The notes: a model not told the origin generated them from the letters alone. A DNA stretch of 64,000 nt from Alteracholeplasma palmae J233 (GCF_000968055.1 NC_022538.1:434001-498000); one strand, 5' to 3'. Counted from the first letter of the stretch, positions 25,802 to 33,072 are shown. A program made the numbers and translations.

Positions 25802-26399
25802 TCAAATTATTCCTACTAAAGGTAATTTGCTTAATATAAAGAAAAGTTATCAGTTAGCGAAACTTGGGCAAGATTTAATGGAACGTAAAAAAAATATTTT
25901 AATGCGTGAAATGATGAGTTTATTAGATGATGTTGCAAAAATAAGAGATGAAATTTCTGAAACATATAAAAGAGCATATAGACTTTTACAAGATGCAAAT
26001 ATCACACTAGGAATTGTTGGAGATATTGCTAAAGCTGTCCCAATTGATAATGGATTAGAAGTAAGCTATATGAGTGTTATGGGTGTTGATATACCTAAAA
26101 TTCATCATGAAAAACCACAAATTAAATTAAGTTATGGACTCAGTGCTACAAATAGTAAATTTGATCAGGCTTTTAAAGCATTTCAAGATGTAAAAGTTTT
26201 AACAATTAAACTAGCAGAAATAGATAATAGTGCATATAGATTAGCAAATGGGATTAGAAAATCTCAAAAAAGAGCCAATGCATTAAAAAATATTGTCATG
26301 CCAGATTTAGAATATAAAGTTAAATTTATCGGAAATGTTTTAGAAGAAAGAGAAAGAGAAGAATTTTCTCGAATGAAAGTTATTAAAAATAGAAAATAG
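25794..26399 (+). CDS. ntpD: V-type ATPase subunit D (central stalk)
   Basis: A 201-residue rotor shaft. It starts MNSQIIPTKGNLLNIKKSYQLAKLGQDLMERKK, the family N-terminal helix, and ends with a long C-terminal helix (GIRKSQKRANALKNIVMPDLEYKVKFI). The ATG at 25794 overlaps the end of subunit B (stop at 25799-25801), and AAAGGA at 25781-25786 serves as ribosome binding site. A longer frame upstream of this ATG lies inside B and is not used. It is the last gene of the operon. Confidence 0.95.
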   Translation: MNSQIIPTKGNLLNIKKSYQLAKLGQDLMERKKNILMREMMSLLDDVAKIRDEISETYKRAYRLLQDANITLGIVGDIAKAVPIDNGLEVSYMSVMGVDIPKIHHEKPQIKLSYGLSATNSKFDQAFKAFQDVKVLTIKLAEIDNSAYRLANGIRKSQKRANALKNIVMPDLEYKVKFIGNVLEEREREEFSRMKVIKNRK

Positions 26400-26422
26400 A
26401 GGATATTTTTATCCTCTTTTTT
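26399..26422 (+). terminator. Terminator of the V-ATPase operon
   Basis: GAGGAT/ATCCTC with an ATTTTT loop and a T6 tail, starting at the stop codon of subunit D. Confidence 0.85.
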
Positions 26423-26511
26423 AATGTAATTTTTTAAATTTGCAACTGTATCAACTGAGTCTATTTTAAACTTCTTAATAAGACATAATAGGTGAAATAA
26501 AAATTAATGCA

Positions 26512-26520
26512 TGGTAAAAT
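26512..26520 (+). promoter_or_regulatory. Possible extended -10 promoter of the symporter leader
   Basis: TGGTAAAAT (TGn plus TAAAAT). It is a weak match, placed about 30 nt before the small leader reading frame. Confidence 0.35.
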
Positions 26521-26549
26521 AAATAGGCAAAATGAAAAGAGGACTTATC

Positions 26550-26579
26550 ATGTTTAATATAAAATTGTTTCGATGTTGA
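26550..26579 (+). CDS. Possible 9-codon leader peptide upstream of the symporter
   Basis: ATG to TGA, reading MFNIKLFRC, behind an AGAGGA ribosome binding site at 26537-26542 with suitable spacing. It ends 55 nt before the cystine-type symporter start and its last sense codon is Cys. No attenuator hairpin follows, so regulation by translation of this peptide is only a possibility; it could be chance. Confidence 0.25.
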   Translation: MFNIKLFRC

Positions 26580-26634
26580 CTCTACTTTATTTGAATATTT
26601 AATCATATAAAAAAAGAAAAAGAGGGAAAATAAA

Positions 26635-27990
26635 ATGTTTAAAAATTATGAAATAGATAGTTGGCAAAAAGGTGTGCTCTATCTAGTTGCAATCCTAGTA
26701 GTAGGATTATTAATGTTTATGAGTAAGAAAAAAGTTAAGTTTAGTTATAAAGTCTTAACAGGTATGTTGTTAGGTTTAATAGTAGGACTAATATTTGGTC
26801 AAACTAAAACACAGTTCAATGGTGCTGAAACAACAATTACAGCAACAATTAGACCAATTGGACAATTATATTTAAGATTAATTCAAATGGTTGTTATGCC
26901 TTTAGTTTTAACAGCAGTAATAAAAAGCTTTACTTCATTAGAAGATACTAATAAGTTGAAACGTATAGGCGGTAAAACTTTATTTTGGTTATTAGGAACA
27001 ACAGCGGCTGCTACTTTAATTGGATATGGATTTGCATCAATATTCAATTTAGGAAAAGGATTTGCTGTAGATCCAGATGCAACTGGTAAAACAATTACAA
27101 CAATTGAAAATGTCATATTAGGATTCTTCCCTAACAATATTGTTACAGCAATGAGTGGCAATGTAGCAATTCCAGTTGTAGTATTTGGAATCTTTGTTTC
27201 AGTAGCAATTATTGTTGAAAGCAAGAGAAAACCTGAAAGAATGAAACCATTCTTAGAATTCAATGAATCATTCAATAGAATTATGGTAAGAGTTACTAAA
27301 TTTGTTATTCAATTAACTCCTTATGCAGTATTTGCCTTTATGTCATATGCAGTAGGTAGAAATAATATAGATGCATTAAAAAATCTAGCATTATATATTG
27401 GATTAATTTACGGAGCTATGGCATTCCACTTTGTCTTCGTTCAAATGGGGATTTTAGCAGCTCACAAAATTTCTCCTATTCAATTTATTAAGAAATTCTC
27501 ACAAGCCATGGTAGTTGCATTTACTACACAAAGTAGTTATGGTACATTACCTGTAACACAAAGAACACTAAAAGAAAAAATTGGAGCATCAGAACCAATT
27601 GTAGACTTTGTAGCACCAATTGGAGCTAACGTTGGTATGAATGCTTGTGGGGGGATTTTTCCTGCTATGGTAGCTGTTATTACAGCTAATGCTTATGGTA
27701 TTGAGTTTGGTTTTGTACAAGTCTTAGTTTTAGTATTAACAACAACAATTGCCTCAATTGGGATTGCAGGTGTTCCTGGAATCGCAACAATTGCAGCAAC
27801 CGTTACTTTATCAGCCCTAGGATTACCATTAGAAGGTATTGCCTTAGTTGTTTCAGTAGATGCGTTAGTTGATATGGGTAGAACAATGATTAACGTTGTA
27901 GGAACTGGTGTTGCTGCTACAGTAGTAGCTAAATCAGAAAAAGAATTAGATATGGAAGTATTTAATGCTCCATTAGAGAAAAATAATTAA
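26635..27990 (+). CDS. Dicarboxylate/amino-acid:cation symporter, L-cystine (TcyP/YdjN)-like
   Basis: A 451-residue DAACS-family transporter with about eight helices and two re-entrant loops. Family motifs: LYLRLIQMVVMPLVLTAV near helix 3, TTQSSYGTLPVT (hairpin 1), and IGANVGMNACGGIFPAM in the region where glutamate carriers read MDGTA. The MNACGGIFPAM form resembles TcyP/YdjN cystine importers (NGCAGIYPAM) more than GltP, so cystine uptake is the best guess. The substrate is not proven. AGAGGG precedes the ATG. A strong terminator follows. Confidence 0.75.
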   Translation: MFKNYEIDSWQKGVLYLVAILVVGLLMFMSKKKVKFSYKVLTGMLLGLIVGLIFGQTKTQFNGAETTITATIRPIGQLYLRLIQMVVMPLVLTAVIKSFTSLEDTNKLKRIGGKTLFWLLGTTAAATLIGYGFASIFNLGKGFAVDPDATGKTITTIENVILGFFPNNIVTAMSGNVAIPVVVFGIFVSVAIIVESKRKPERMKPFLEFNESFNRIMVRVTKFVIQLTPYAVFAFMSYAVGRNNIDALKNLALYIGLIYGAMAFHFVFVQMGILAAHKISPIQFIKKFSQAMVVAFTTQSSYGTLPVTQRTLKEKIGASEPIVDFVAPIGANVGMNACGGIFPAMVAVITANAYGIEFGFVQVLVLVLTTTIASIGIAGVPGIATIAATVTLSALGLPLEGIALVVSVDALVDMGRTMINVVGTGVAATVVAKSEKELDMEVFNAPLEKNN

Positions 27991-27996
27991 TTGATG

Positions 27997-28031
27997 AAGT
28001 GATTACTTAAAAAGAGTAATCACTTTTTTTA
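27997..28031 (+). terminator. Terminator of the symporter gene
   Basis: AAGTGATTACT/AGTAATCACTT 11-bp perfect stem, 7-nt loop, then Ts. Confidence 0.92.
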
Positions 28032-28032
28032 T

Positions 28033-28057
28033 AAAAAAAAGTTATCAAAAGATAACT
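28033..28057 (-). terminator. Original terminator of the yidD-like gene, now cut off by the IS
   Basis: On the minus strand: GTTATC TTTT GATAAC followed by eight Ts. Before the IS insertion this hairpin would have started two bases after the yidD stop codon. Confidence 0.75.
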
Positions 28058-28061
28058 ATTT

Positions 28062-28087
28062 TGTAATGAACCCAATAAGTTGGACTT
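28062..28087 (+). repeat. IS left terminal inverted repeat
   Basis: TGTAATGAACCCAATAAGTT and six more bases; matches the right end with a few mismatches and one indel. Confidence 0.85.
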
Positions 28088-28110
28088 AATAAAATAATCT
28101 AATAATGTAC

Positions 28111-29002
28111 TTAAACTAATGATAAGGATTGTTGTCTATATTGATATGGACTCAATCCTTTTAATTTTGTTGTAATTCTTTCTAAATTGTAATACCTTAT
28201 ATATTCTTCTATAGCCACTGTTAATTCATCTAATGTTTTAAATTCATATTCATGCCCATAAAACATCTCATTTTTTAGAATTCCAAAGAAATTTTCTACA
28301 ATTGAATTATCTAAGCAGTTTCCTTTTCTAGACATACTTTGAATAATGCCTTTTTCAGATAATGATTTTCGATATTGAATCATTTGATATTGCCAGCCTT
28401 GATCTGAATGGAATATTAATCCATTTAAATTAGAATGCTTTTCAAATGCTTTATCTAACATATCTTCTATTTGAGTATAATTAGGAACTTTAGATATGTT
28501 ATATGATATAACTTCTCTATTATTAAAATCAATGATTGGCGATAAATATAGTTTTCCTGATGCTATATGAAATTCTGATACATCTGTTCCCCAAACATGA
28601 TTTAACCCCTGTGTAGTAAAGTCTCTTTCATAATAGGTGGTATGTTTTTCTGTATCAATTTTTTTCACTAATAAATGATTTTTAGCTGTCTTACTAAGTT
28701 CACCTTTATATGACTTATATTTAGCTTTTGGTTTTTAGCAAATAAACCAAGTTCTTTCATAATACGCTTAACTTTTTTATGATTTACTAGAATATTTTCA
28801 TTTTTTAAAGATAATGTGATTCTTCTATAGCCATATCTTGATTTATGATAATTGAAAATTTCTGTTATTTTATTTTCTAAATCGACATCTTTTTTTGGAA
28901 AATTATAGTTCTTTACGTTATAAAAGTAAGTTGACTTACTGATACAAAAAAACTCTAGCATCATCTTTAGTTCATACTTAGACCTTGATTCGTGTATGAT
29001 TT
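28111..29002 (-). pseudogene. IS transposase OrfB (DDE), frameshifted
   Basis: The catalytic half of an IS150-type transposase. In the -1 frame after orfA it runs KIIHESRSKYELKMMLEFF, then the HTH_21 region (HKSRYGYRRITLSL). Near 28726-28736 a T4GGT5 tract has lost (or gained) one base: the frame stops after 28668, and the rest continues in another frame with GTDVSEF, HSDQGW and NSIVENF, i.e. the DD(35)E triad with 35 residues between the second Asp and the Glu. The two pieces overlap by one base at 28668. Removing the indel would restore a full-length product. Either this is a dead copy or the A/T homopolymer is mis-sequenced. Confidence 0.85.
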
Positions 29003-29497
29003 TTATTTTTTGTTTTCTCGTTGAACCAAGGCTTTTAATTTTTTTAAGAGATCATTTTCCATTTCAAGACGTTTATTTTTAGCTTCTAATTCCCTAATGA
29101 TTTCATCTTTAGTTTGTTCTTTAATCTCTAAATTAGATTTTGGCTTATCCTTCATTGGTCTACCTCTTTGTTTTGTGATAAGTCCATTATATCCTAATTG
29201 ATCGTATCTTTTACACCATGAGTAAATCAAACCTACATTAGCTCCTATTTTTGTGGCTATAGATGATTTAGATTTACCTTCTAATATTCTTAGAACTATT
29301 TTATATTTAAATTCTTGTGAATACTCTCTATTCTTACCTTTTTCTTTAAAGTAATAAGAACCATGCATTCTATGAATTCTTAATATTGTATCAATAGTCG
29401 CACGATTAACGTTATAGTTTAATGCAATTTGCTTTATAGTAATACCTTTTTCAACCATCTGAATAATATTCAATTTATCTTCTAAGTTTAATTTCAT
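29003..29497 (-). CDS. IS transposase OrfA (helix-turn-helix)
   Basis: A 164-residue IS150-type OrfA with two helix-turn-helix units (EKGITIKQIALNYNVNRATI and KSKSSIATKIGANVGLIYSW) that bind the inverted repeats, and a C-terminal coiled coil (ELEAKNKRLEMENDLLKKLKAL) for multimerisation. It ends in a run of six As (29006-29011) just before TAA. Slipping back one base there enters the OrfB frame, the normal IS3 way to make the OrfAB transposase. Confidence 0.9.
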   Translation of the reverse strand: MKLNLEDKLNIIQMVEKGITIKQIALNYNVNRATIDTILRIHRMHGSYYFKEKGKNREYSQEFKYKIVLRILEGKSKSSIATKIGANVGLIYSWCKRYDQLGYNGLITKQRGRPMKDKPKSNLEIKEQTKDEIIRELEAKNKRLEMENDLLKKLKALVQRENKK

Positions 29498-29530
29498 AAT
29501 AAAAAACCCAATAGCCTTTCCAATTTTATT

Positions 29531-29556
29531 GGGTCCAACTATTGGGGTTCGTTACA
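29531..29556 (-). repeat. IS right terminal inverted repeat
   Basis: Read inward from 29556: TGTAACGAACCCCAATAGTT and six more bases. Its first bases now encode the last five residues and the stop codon of the yidD-like gene. Confidence 0.85.
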
Positions 29557-30078
29557 TTTAGTATAAGAAGTATTTATTTTTTTAAAAGCCTTATTTAATT
29601 TATAACGCCCATCACTAAAAGATTCATAATTAAGGATATCAGTTGCATTTTTAATTGCATCTGATTTATTTAAAATATAACCATTGTTATTTAGAGTATA
29701 AGTGACTTTAGTTTTATCAAGGCAGATAATTTCTAATGGTTCAGGAACTAAATCAAATTTATATGTAAGGTCAATAAATGACTTAAAGTCATAAGCAACT
29801 ATAGTTTCAGATAGATCACTTTTTGCTATGCATGCAAAAATAAAGTTATCATTTGGTTTCAAGACTTTTTCTGGAACGGGGTCATACTTAGGTTTAAATA
29901 AGGGATTACAAGATAATATTCTTTTAGCAGTCAAAAAACTAGCTTTAAAAAAGTTAAAGCGTTTATAGGCTATTAATCCGTATTGGGAACATGTTGGTGT
30001 ATGGCGACATTTTGGATTAGTTTGACTTGAAATTTTTTCTTGATAAGCTTTTATCATTTTGATTGCTATTTTATTCAT
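29539..30078 (-). CDS. yidD: YidD-like membrane insertion factor with long C-terminal extension; 3' end altered by IS
   Basis: The first 75 residues match YidD (DUF37), a small membrane-associated protein that helps YidC insert membrane proteins: IKAYQEKIS, CRHTPTCSQYG and KRILSCNPLF...YDPVP are all present. Typical YidD ends there; this one has about 100 further residues of unknown function. The last five residues (CNEPQ) and the TAG come from the IS right end. Without the IS, the codon after the final Lys would be TAG, so the element replaced the original stop and the protein gained only five residues. The transcript lost its terminator, which now sits beyond the IS at 28033-28057. Confidence 0.85.
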   Translation of the reverse strand: MNKIAIKMIKAYQEKISSQTNPKCRHTPTCSQYGLIAYKRFNFFKASFLTAKRILSCNPLFKPKYDPVPEKVLKPNDNFIFACIAKSDLSETIVAYDFKSFIDLTYKFDLVPEPLEIICLDKTKVTYTLNNNGYILNKSDAIKNATDILNYESFSDGRYKLNKAFKKINTSYTKCNEPQ

Positions 30079-30093
30079 ATAATCACCACTAAC

Positions 30094-30102
30094 ATTATAG
30101 CA
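30094..30102 (-). promoter_or_regulatory. Extended -10 promoter of yidD
   Basis: On the minus strand: TGCTATAAT, 16 nt upstream of the start codon. Confidence 0.5.
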
Positions 30103-30117
30103 TTCTTAAGAAAACAA

Positions 30118-30126
30118 TGTTATAAT
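30118..30126 (+). promoter_or_regulatory. Extended -10 promoter of the comF-like/hpf unit
   Basis: TGTTATAAT, divergent from the yidD promoter. A GATTAC/GTAATC hairpin (30144-30160) lies in the leader. Confidence 0.55.
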
Positions 30127-30196
30127 ATAGGTGTAATGAAAACGATTACAAATAGTAATCATTTAAAAATCAACTAGTATATCATTAGGTGATAAA

Positions 30197-30580
30197 ATGA
30201 ATTGTTGTATTTGTAATAAAAGAATCATTCAAGAAATAACAATAAATAATTTTTTTAAAAAAGTACATCATGAAGTATGTCTAAGATGTAAAACAAAGTT
30301 TTATCATAAAAACACACATTTTGGATCTATACCGATCAAAAATTATTTATTACACTTACATATCATAGGTAAAAATATTGATGAAAATGATATTGGAAAA
30401 CATCCGTATTTGAAAGACGCTATTCAAATTTATAGCAAAGAGCCCCAAAATTATGATATGATAATATTAATTATAGACATGGTAGATGAAGAATTAGTTA
30501 AATTGATTGCTAATCTAAATTTATCAGATATAATACTTATAACAATGATACACAAAGGAGAGATGAATTATGAAATATGA
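30197..30580 (+). CDS. ComF-like zinc-finger stub upstream of hpf
   Basis: A 127-residue protein. Its N-terminus (CCICNKRI ... CLRCKTKF) is a double CxxC zinc finger as in ComF/ComFC, the competence phosphoribosyltransferase-like protein. The C-terminal part has no PRPP-binding motif and is half the usual length, so the transferase domain is missing or diverged. comF directly before hpf is a common Bacillota arrangement, which supports the relationship. It ends 11 nt inside hpf, so it may matter mainly for coupled translation. Function uncertain. Confidence 0.55.
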   Translation: MNCCICNKRIIQEITINNFFKKVHHEVCLRCKTKFYHKNTHFGSIPIKNYLLHLHIIGKNIDENDIGKHPYLKDAIQIYSKEPQNYDMIILIIDMVDEELVKLIANLNLSDIILITMIHKGEMNYEI

Positions 30581-31115
30581 AGTAACAGGGAAAAACGGAT
30601 TTGTACCAACACCAGCAATTAAGGATTATGCAGAGAAGAGATTACAAAAAGTTGTTGACTTCTTTGGAAACGATGTTATCACAGTAGCACGCGTTACTTG
30701 TAAAGTTTATAAAGATCATCATAAAATTGAGGTAACTATACCAGCTCCTAATATTATCTTAAGAGCAGAGGTTTCAGATAAGGATATGTATACTGCAATT
30801 GACAGAAGTGTTGATGCATTGTTAGCACAAATAAGAAAACATAAAACTAAATTACAAAACCATTTTGAAAAAGAAGGAATTAAGCAGGCATTTAATCAAG
30901 AATTAGATGTTGAATCGCTTGAAAAAGAAATTCTAGCAACACAACTTGTTAAAAACAAACAAGTAGAACTAGTGCCGATGACATCAGAAGAAGCAATTCT
31001 TGCGATGGAAGTTTCAGGACATAGTTTCTATGTTTATCAAGATAAAGATACGCATAAAGTCAATGTAGTTTACGCTAGAGAAGATGGCGATTACGCAGTA
31101 ATTGAAACAAAATAA
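30570..31115 (+). CDS. hpf: Long-form ribosome hibernation promoting factor
   Basis: A 181-residue protein with an N-terminal S30AE domain (about 1-100; EVTGKNGFVPTPAIKDYAEKRL, KVYKDHHKIEVTIP, DMYTAIDRSVDALLAQIRKHKTKL) and a C-terminal dimerisation domain (MTSEEAILAMEVSGHSFYVYQD...VVYAREDGDYAVIE). Long HPF joins two 70S ribosomes into inactive 100S dimers in stationary phase. AAAGGAGAG precedes the ATG, which overlaps the upstream gene. In Bacillus hpf lies next to secA-prfB; here that pair is 19 kb away. Confidence 0.96.
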   Translation: MKYEVTGKNGFVPTPAIKDYAEKRLQKVVDFFGNDVITVARVTCKVYKDHHKIEVTIPAPNIILRAEVSDKDMYTAIDRSVDALLAQIRKHKTKLQNHFEKEGIKQAFNQELDVESLEKEILATQLVKNKQVELVPMTSEEAILAMEVSGHSFYVYQDKDTHKVNVVYAREDGDYAVIETK

Positions 31116-31125
31116 GAAAATTTCG

Positions 31126-31156
31126 AAGGTATATCTTAAAAAGGTATACCTTTTTT
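31126..31156 (+). terminator. Terminator after hpf
   Basis: AAGGTATA/TATACCTT with an 11-nt loop and a T tail. Confidence 0.85.
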
Positions 31157-31236
31157 AATAATTTAAAAGTAAAATCAAAATTTTGGGTATTATATAATTA
31201 AGAGGTATTTATATAATAATCAAAAAGGAGAATGGT

Positions 31237-31986
31237 ATGAAAAAAATATTTATCGGATTAGCGATATTTCTAACAACGTTTTTATTGGTTGGGTGTGGGA
31301 CTAGAAAAGATGTAAAAGAGGCCAAGGATTTGATATTGGGGCTAACAGAAGAGTCTGTTGAGAATAAGTATTATGATGAACAGGAAAGATGCATGGTACA
31401 TGTGTACTTATCTAAAGATTCTAATCTTAATTATTATATTCATGAATATGAAACATATTATATAGGGTTATTAGACAAATCAAGAGTTGATTTTTTGAAT
31501 CAAAGTGAGATAAACGGAATGTATAATAGAGAATATTATGTAAGCAAGGAAACTAAAATGGTCTATTCTAGTTTAGAAGATTTTATTTCTGGGAAAAATA
31601 GCCAAGGAAAAGTAGATACAACAAGTAATATTCCGCGTTCTATTATAAAAAAAATAAATGAGGACTTATCGTTAGTAGACGATGTTGAAGGATTTAGTAG
31701 CCTACTACCAATGATTAAAGATTTTTTTACGCGTGCTAATACAAAAGACATCACAGTCGGTAATAGACTGATTGAATTAAAAATTAAATATGATGATTTG
31801 ATACACAATTCAATATATTTAGATCATCTAAAAACAATATTTCCAAAAGATAAAAATGAAATAGTGAAAAAATTAGAAGAACTAAAAAAAGTTAAAAGTG
31901 TTACACTTTCTATTATTAAAACAGATAATGGAATTGCACCTAAAATGCATATAGATTATAAATATTATAATTTTTATAGAGTATAA
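31237..31986 (+). CDS. Lipoprotein of unknown function
   Basis: A 249-residue protein with a clear lipoprotein signal (MKKIFIG, hydrophobic core, LVGCG lipobox with Cys20), so it should be anchored on the outer membrane face. The mature part is charged, with no motif I recognise. The middle has a short Ser/Asn/Gly-rich stretch (about 110-130) and the C-terminal third is Lys-rich and probably alpha/beta. It is followed after 66 nt by a secreted C39-like peptidase gene on the same strand with no clear terminator between, so they may work as a pair. AAAAGGAG precedes the ATG. Confidence 0.7.
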   Translation: MKKIFIGLAIFLTTFLLVGCGTRKDVKEAKDLILGLTEESVENKYYDEQERCMVHVYLSKDSNLNYYIHEYETYYIGLLDKSRVDFLNQSEINGMYNREYYVSKETKMVYSSLEDFISGKNSQGKVDTTSNIPRSIIKKINEDLSLVDDVEGFSSLLPMIKDFFTRANTKDITVGNRLIELKIKYDDLIHNSIYLDHLKTIFPKDKNEIVKKLEELKKVKSVTLSIIKTDNGIAPKMHIDYKYYNFYRV

Positions 31987-31997
31987 AAAAAGTAAAA

Positions 31998-32047
31998 CCT
32001 TCATTTACGGCAATTATTAAAGTGAAGGAGGTGATCCCTAAAAGGGA
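31998..32047 (+). promoter_or_regulatory. Structured translation leader of the C39-like peptidase gene
   Basis: AAGGAGGTGATCC (32025-32037) is a near-complete match to the 16S anti-Shine-Dalgarno, but GGAGG lies 21 nt from the ATG at 32053. A TCCCT/AGGGA hairpin with an AAA loop (32035-32047) fills the gap; if folded, the effective spacing is 8 nt. Upstream, CCTTCATTT (31998-32006) can pair with AAA-g-TGAAGG (32019-32028) and hide the front half of the site. The two hairpins could therefore switch translation on or off. Confidence 0.5.
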
Positions 32048-32052
32048 CACTT

Positions 32053-33072
32053 ATGAAAAGTTTAATTACATTGATGTTAATGGTCACGGTTTTTACTTCC
32101 ACTGTTTCACAAAAAAAAGAAGAATTAATTAATTTCGTTCAAAATAACTTAGAAGAAATTAAGAATTCATATTTAGAAGAGTATGGTATTTATTGGAATT
32201 TATTATCATTAGAAAAAACAATCGGTTTATATGATTCTGGTGATAAAAATATTGGTTTTTACTTTATTTTTAATGAAGGTTATTTATCAATAGGTGAAGA
32301 TAATATTTTATATGGACTTAGTCATAAAAATCATACTTTATTGAAAACTGATGAAAAAGTATATAGGATAAATGGTGGTTATTACATTAAAAAAAATAAT
32401 CAATTTTCACCTAATTGTGTTAACAGTATCAAAAAAGATGAAGTTCAAGGGGAATCATATTTTGCATCAAATATTTTTAAACCGCTTTTTGATGCAAAAA
32501 ACGATCTCAAAAACTTTAAAATAACAAAAAGTATTTCAAATAGGCTTGCAGATAGCAATAACAAAAAGGGCAAGTATACCATTTTTACTGATGATCAGGA
32601 TTTATCTGACTGTGGACCTCAAGCAGCAAATAACTTAATTCAAACATATCAATTATCAGGAATAAAAATAGCTCATAGCGATAAACCAAGAGAAACACTA
32701 AAAGATATTAGAAATAATATGAATTGGGGTATTGATGGGAGAAATTATCTAGGAGTAAATTTTGAAGGTGTTTGGGCAAGAGAATTTACTGCTGGAATTG
32801 ATAAGTATCTTGGTAGTGAGTATAAGATTAAAACTATAACTGATTCAAGTTTAGAGGCACCTATGGTTGGTTTATACTATAGTTTAAACATTGTTAATAC
32901 ATCGCATTTTGCATTAATTGTAGGAAAGGCAGAATCAAAAGGTTTTATGTTCTTCAAAAAGAGACTTGATATCGTTTCTTCATGGAGATCTACACATGAG
33001 TTTGGCTCAAATGGAAATGTGACAGGGGCTAAAATTGTAACGTATAACCATTATGTAGTAGAAGAAGGGTAG
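32053..33072 (+). CDS. Secreted C39-like (papain-fold) cysteine peptidase
   Basis: A 339-residue protein with a short N-terminal signal-like hydrophobic stretch (about 4-18). The C-terminal half looks like a C39/papain-fold domain: DCGPQAANNLI (Cys187 nucleophile with the preceding Asp/Gln region), NTSHFALIVG (His285) and RLDIVSSW (Asp306) give a Cys-His-Asp triad in the right order. The N-terminal half is unrecognised and could be a propeptide or a binding domain. Members of C39_2-like families cleave peptides outside the cell; the substrate is unknown. The start is the only ATG in this frame downstream of the unusual leader. Confidence 0.6.
   Translation: MKSLITLMLMVTVFTSTVSQKKEELINFVQNNLEEIKNSYLEEYGIYWNLLSLEKTIGLYDSGDKNIGFYFIFNEGYLSIGEDNILYGLSHKNHTLLKTDEKVYRINGGYYIKKNNQFSPNCVNSIKKDEVQGESYFASNIFKPLFDAKNDLKNFKITKSISNRLADSNNKKGKYTIFTDDQDLSDCGPQAANNLIQTYQLSGIKIAHSDKPRETLKDIRNNMNWGIDGRNYLGVNFEGVWAREFTAGIDKYLGSEYKIKTITDSSLEAPMVGLYYSLNIVNTSHFALIVGKAESKGFMFFKKRLDIVSSWRSTHEFGSNGNVTGAKIVTYNHYVVEEG

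Larger units (their letters stand above)
28062..29556 (-). mobile_element. IS3-family (IS150-like) insertion sequence, 1495 bp
   Basis: Imperfect terminal inverted repeats of about 26 bp begin TGTAATGAACCC (left) and TGTAACGAACCCC (right, read inward). The flanks are a TTT direct repeat on both sides (28059-28061 and 29557-29559), fitting the 3-bp duplication usual for IS3 elements. Inside are orfA and orfB on the minus strand, with a -1 frameshift site between them and a DD(35)E transposase core. orfB carries an additional inactivating frameshift, so this copy probably cannot move by itself. It is inserted exactly between the last sense codon and the stop codon of the yidD-like gene. Confidence 0.92.

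Noticed and set aside
26883-27275. 130-residue minus-strand frame inside the symporter
   Set aside because: Shadow of a well-supported plus-strand transporter.
32025-32037. Possible 16S rRNA 3'-end fragment
   Set aside because: The match covers only the anti-Shine-Dalgarno complement; no further rRNA sequence is next to it, so it is a strong ribosome binding site.
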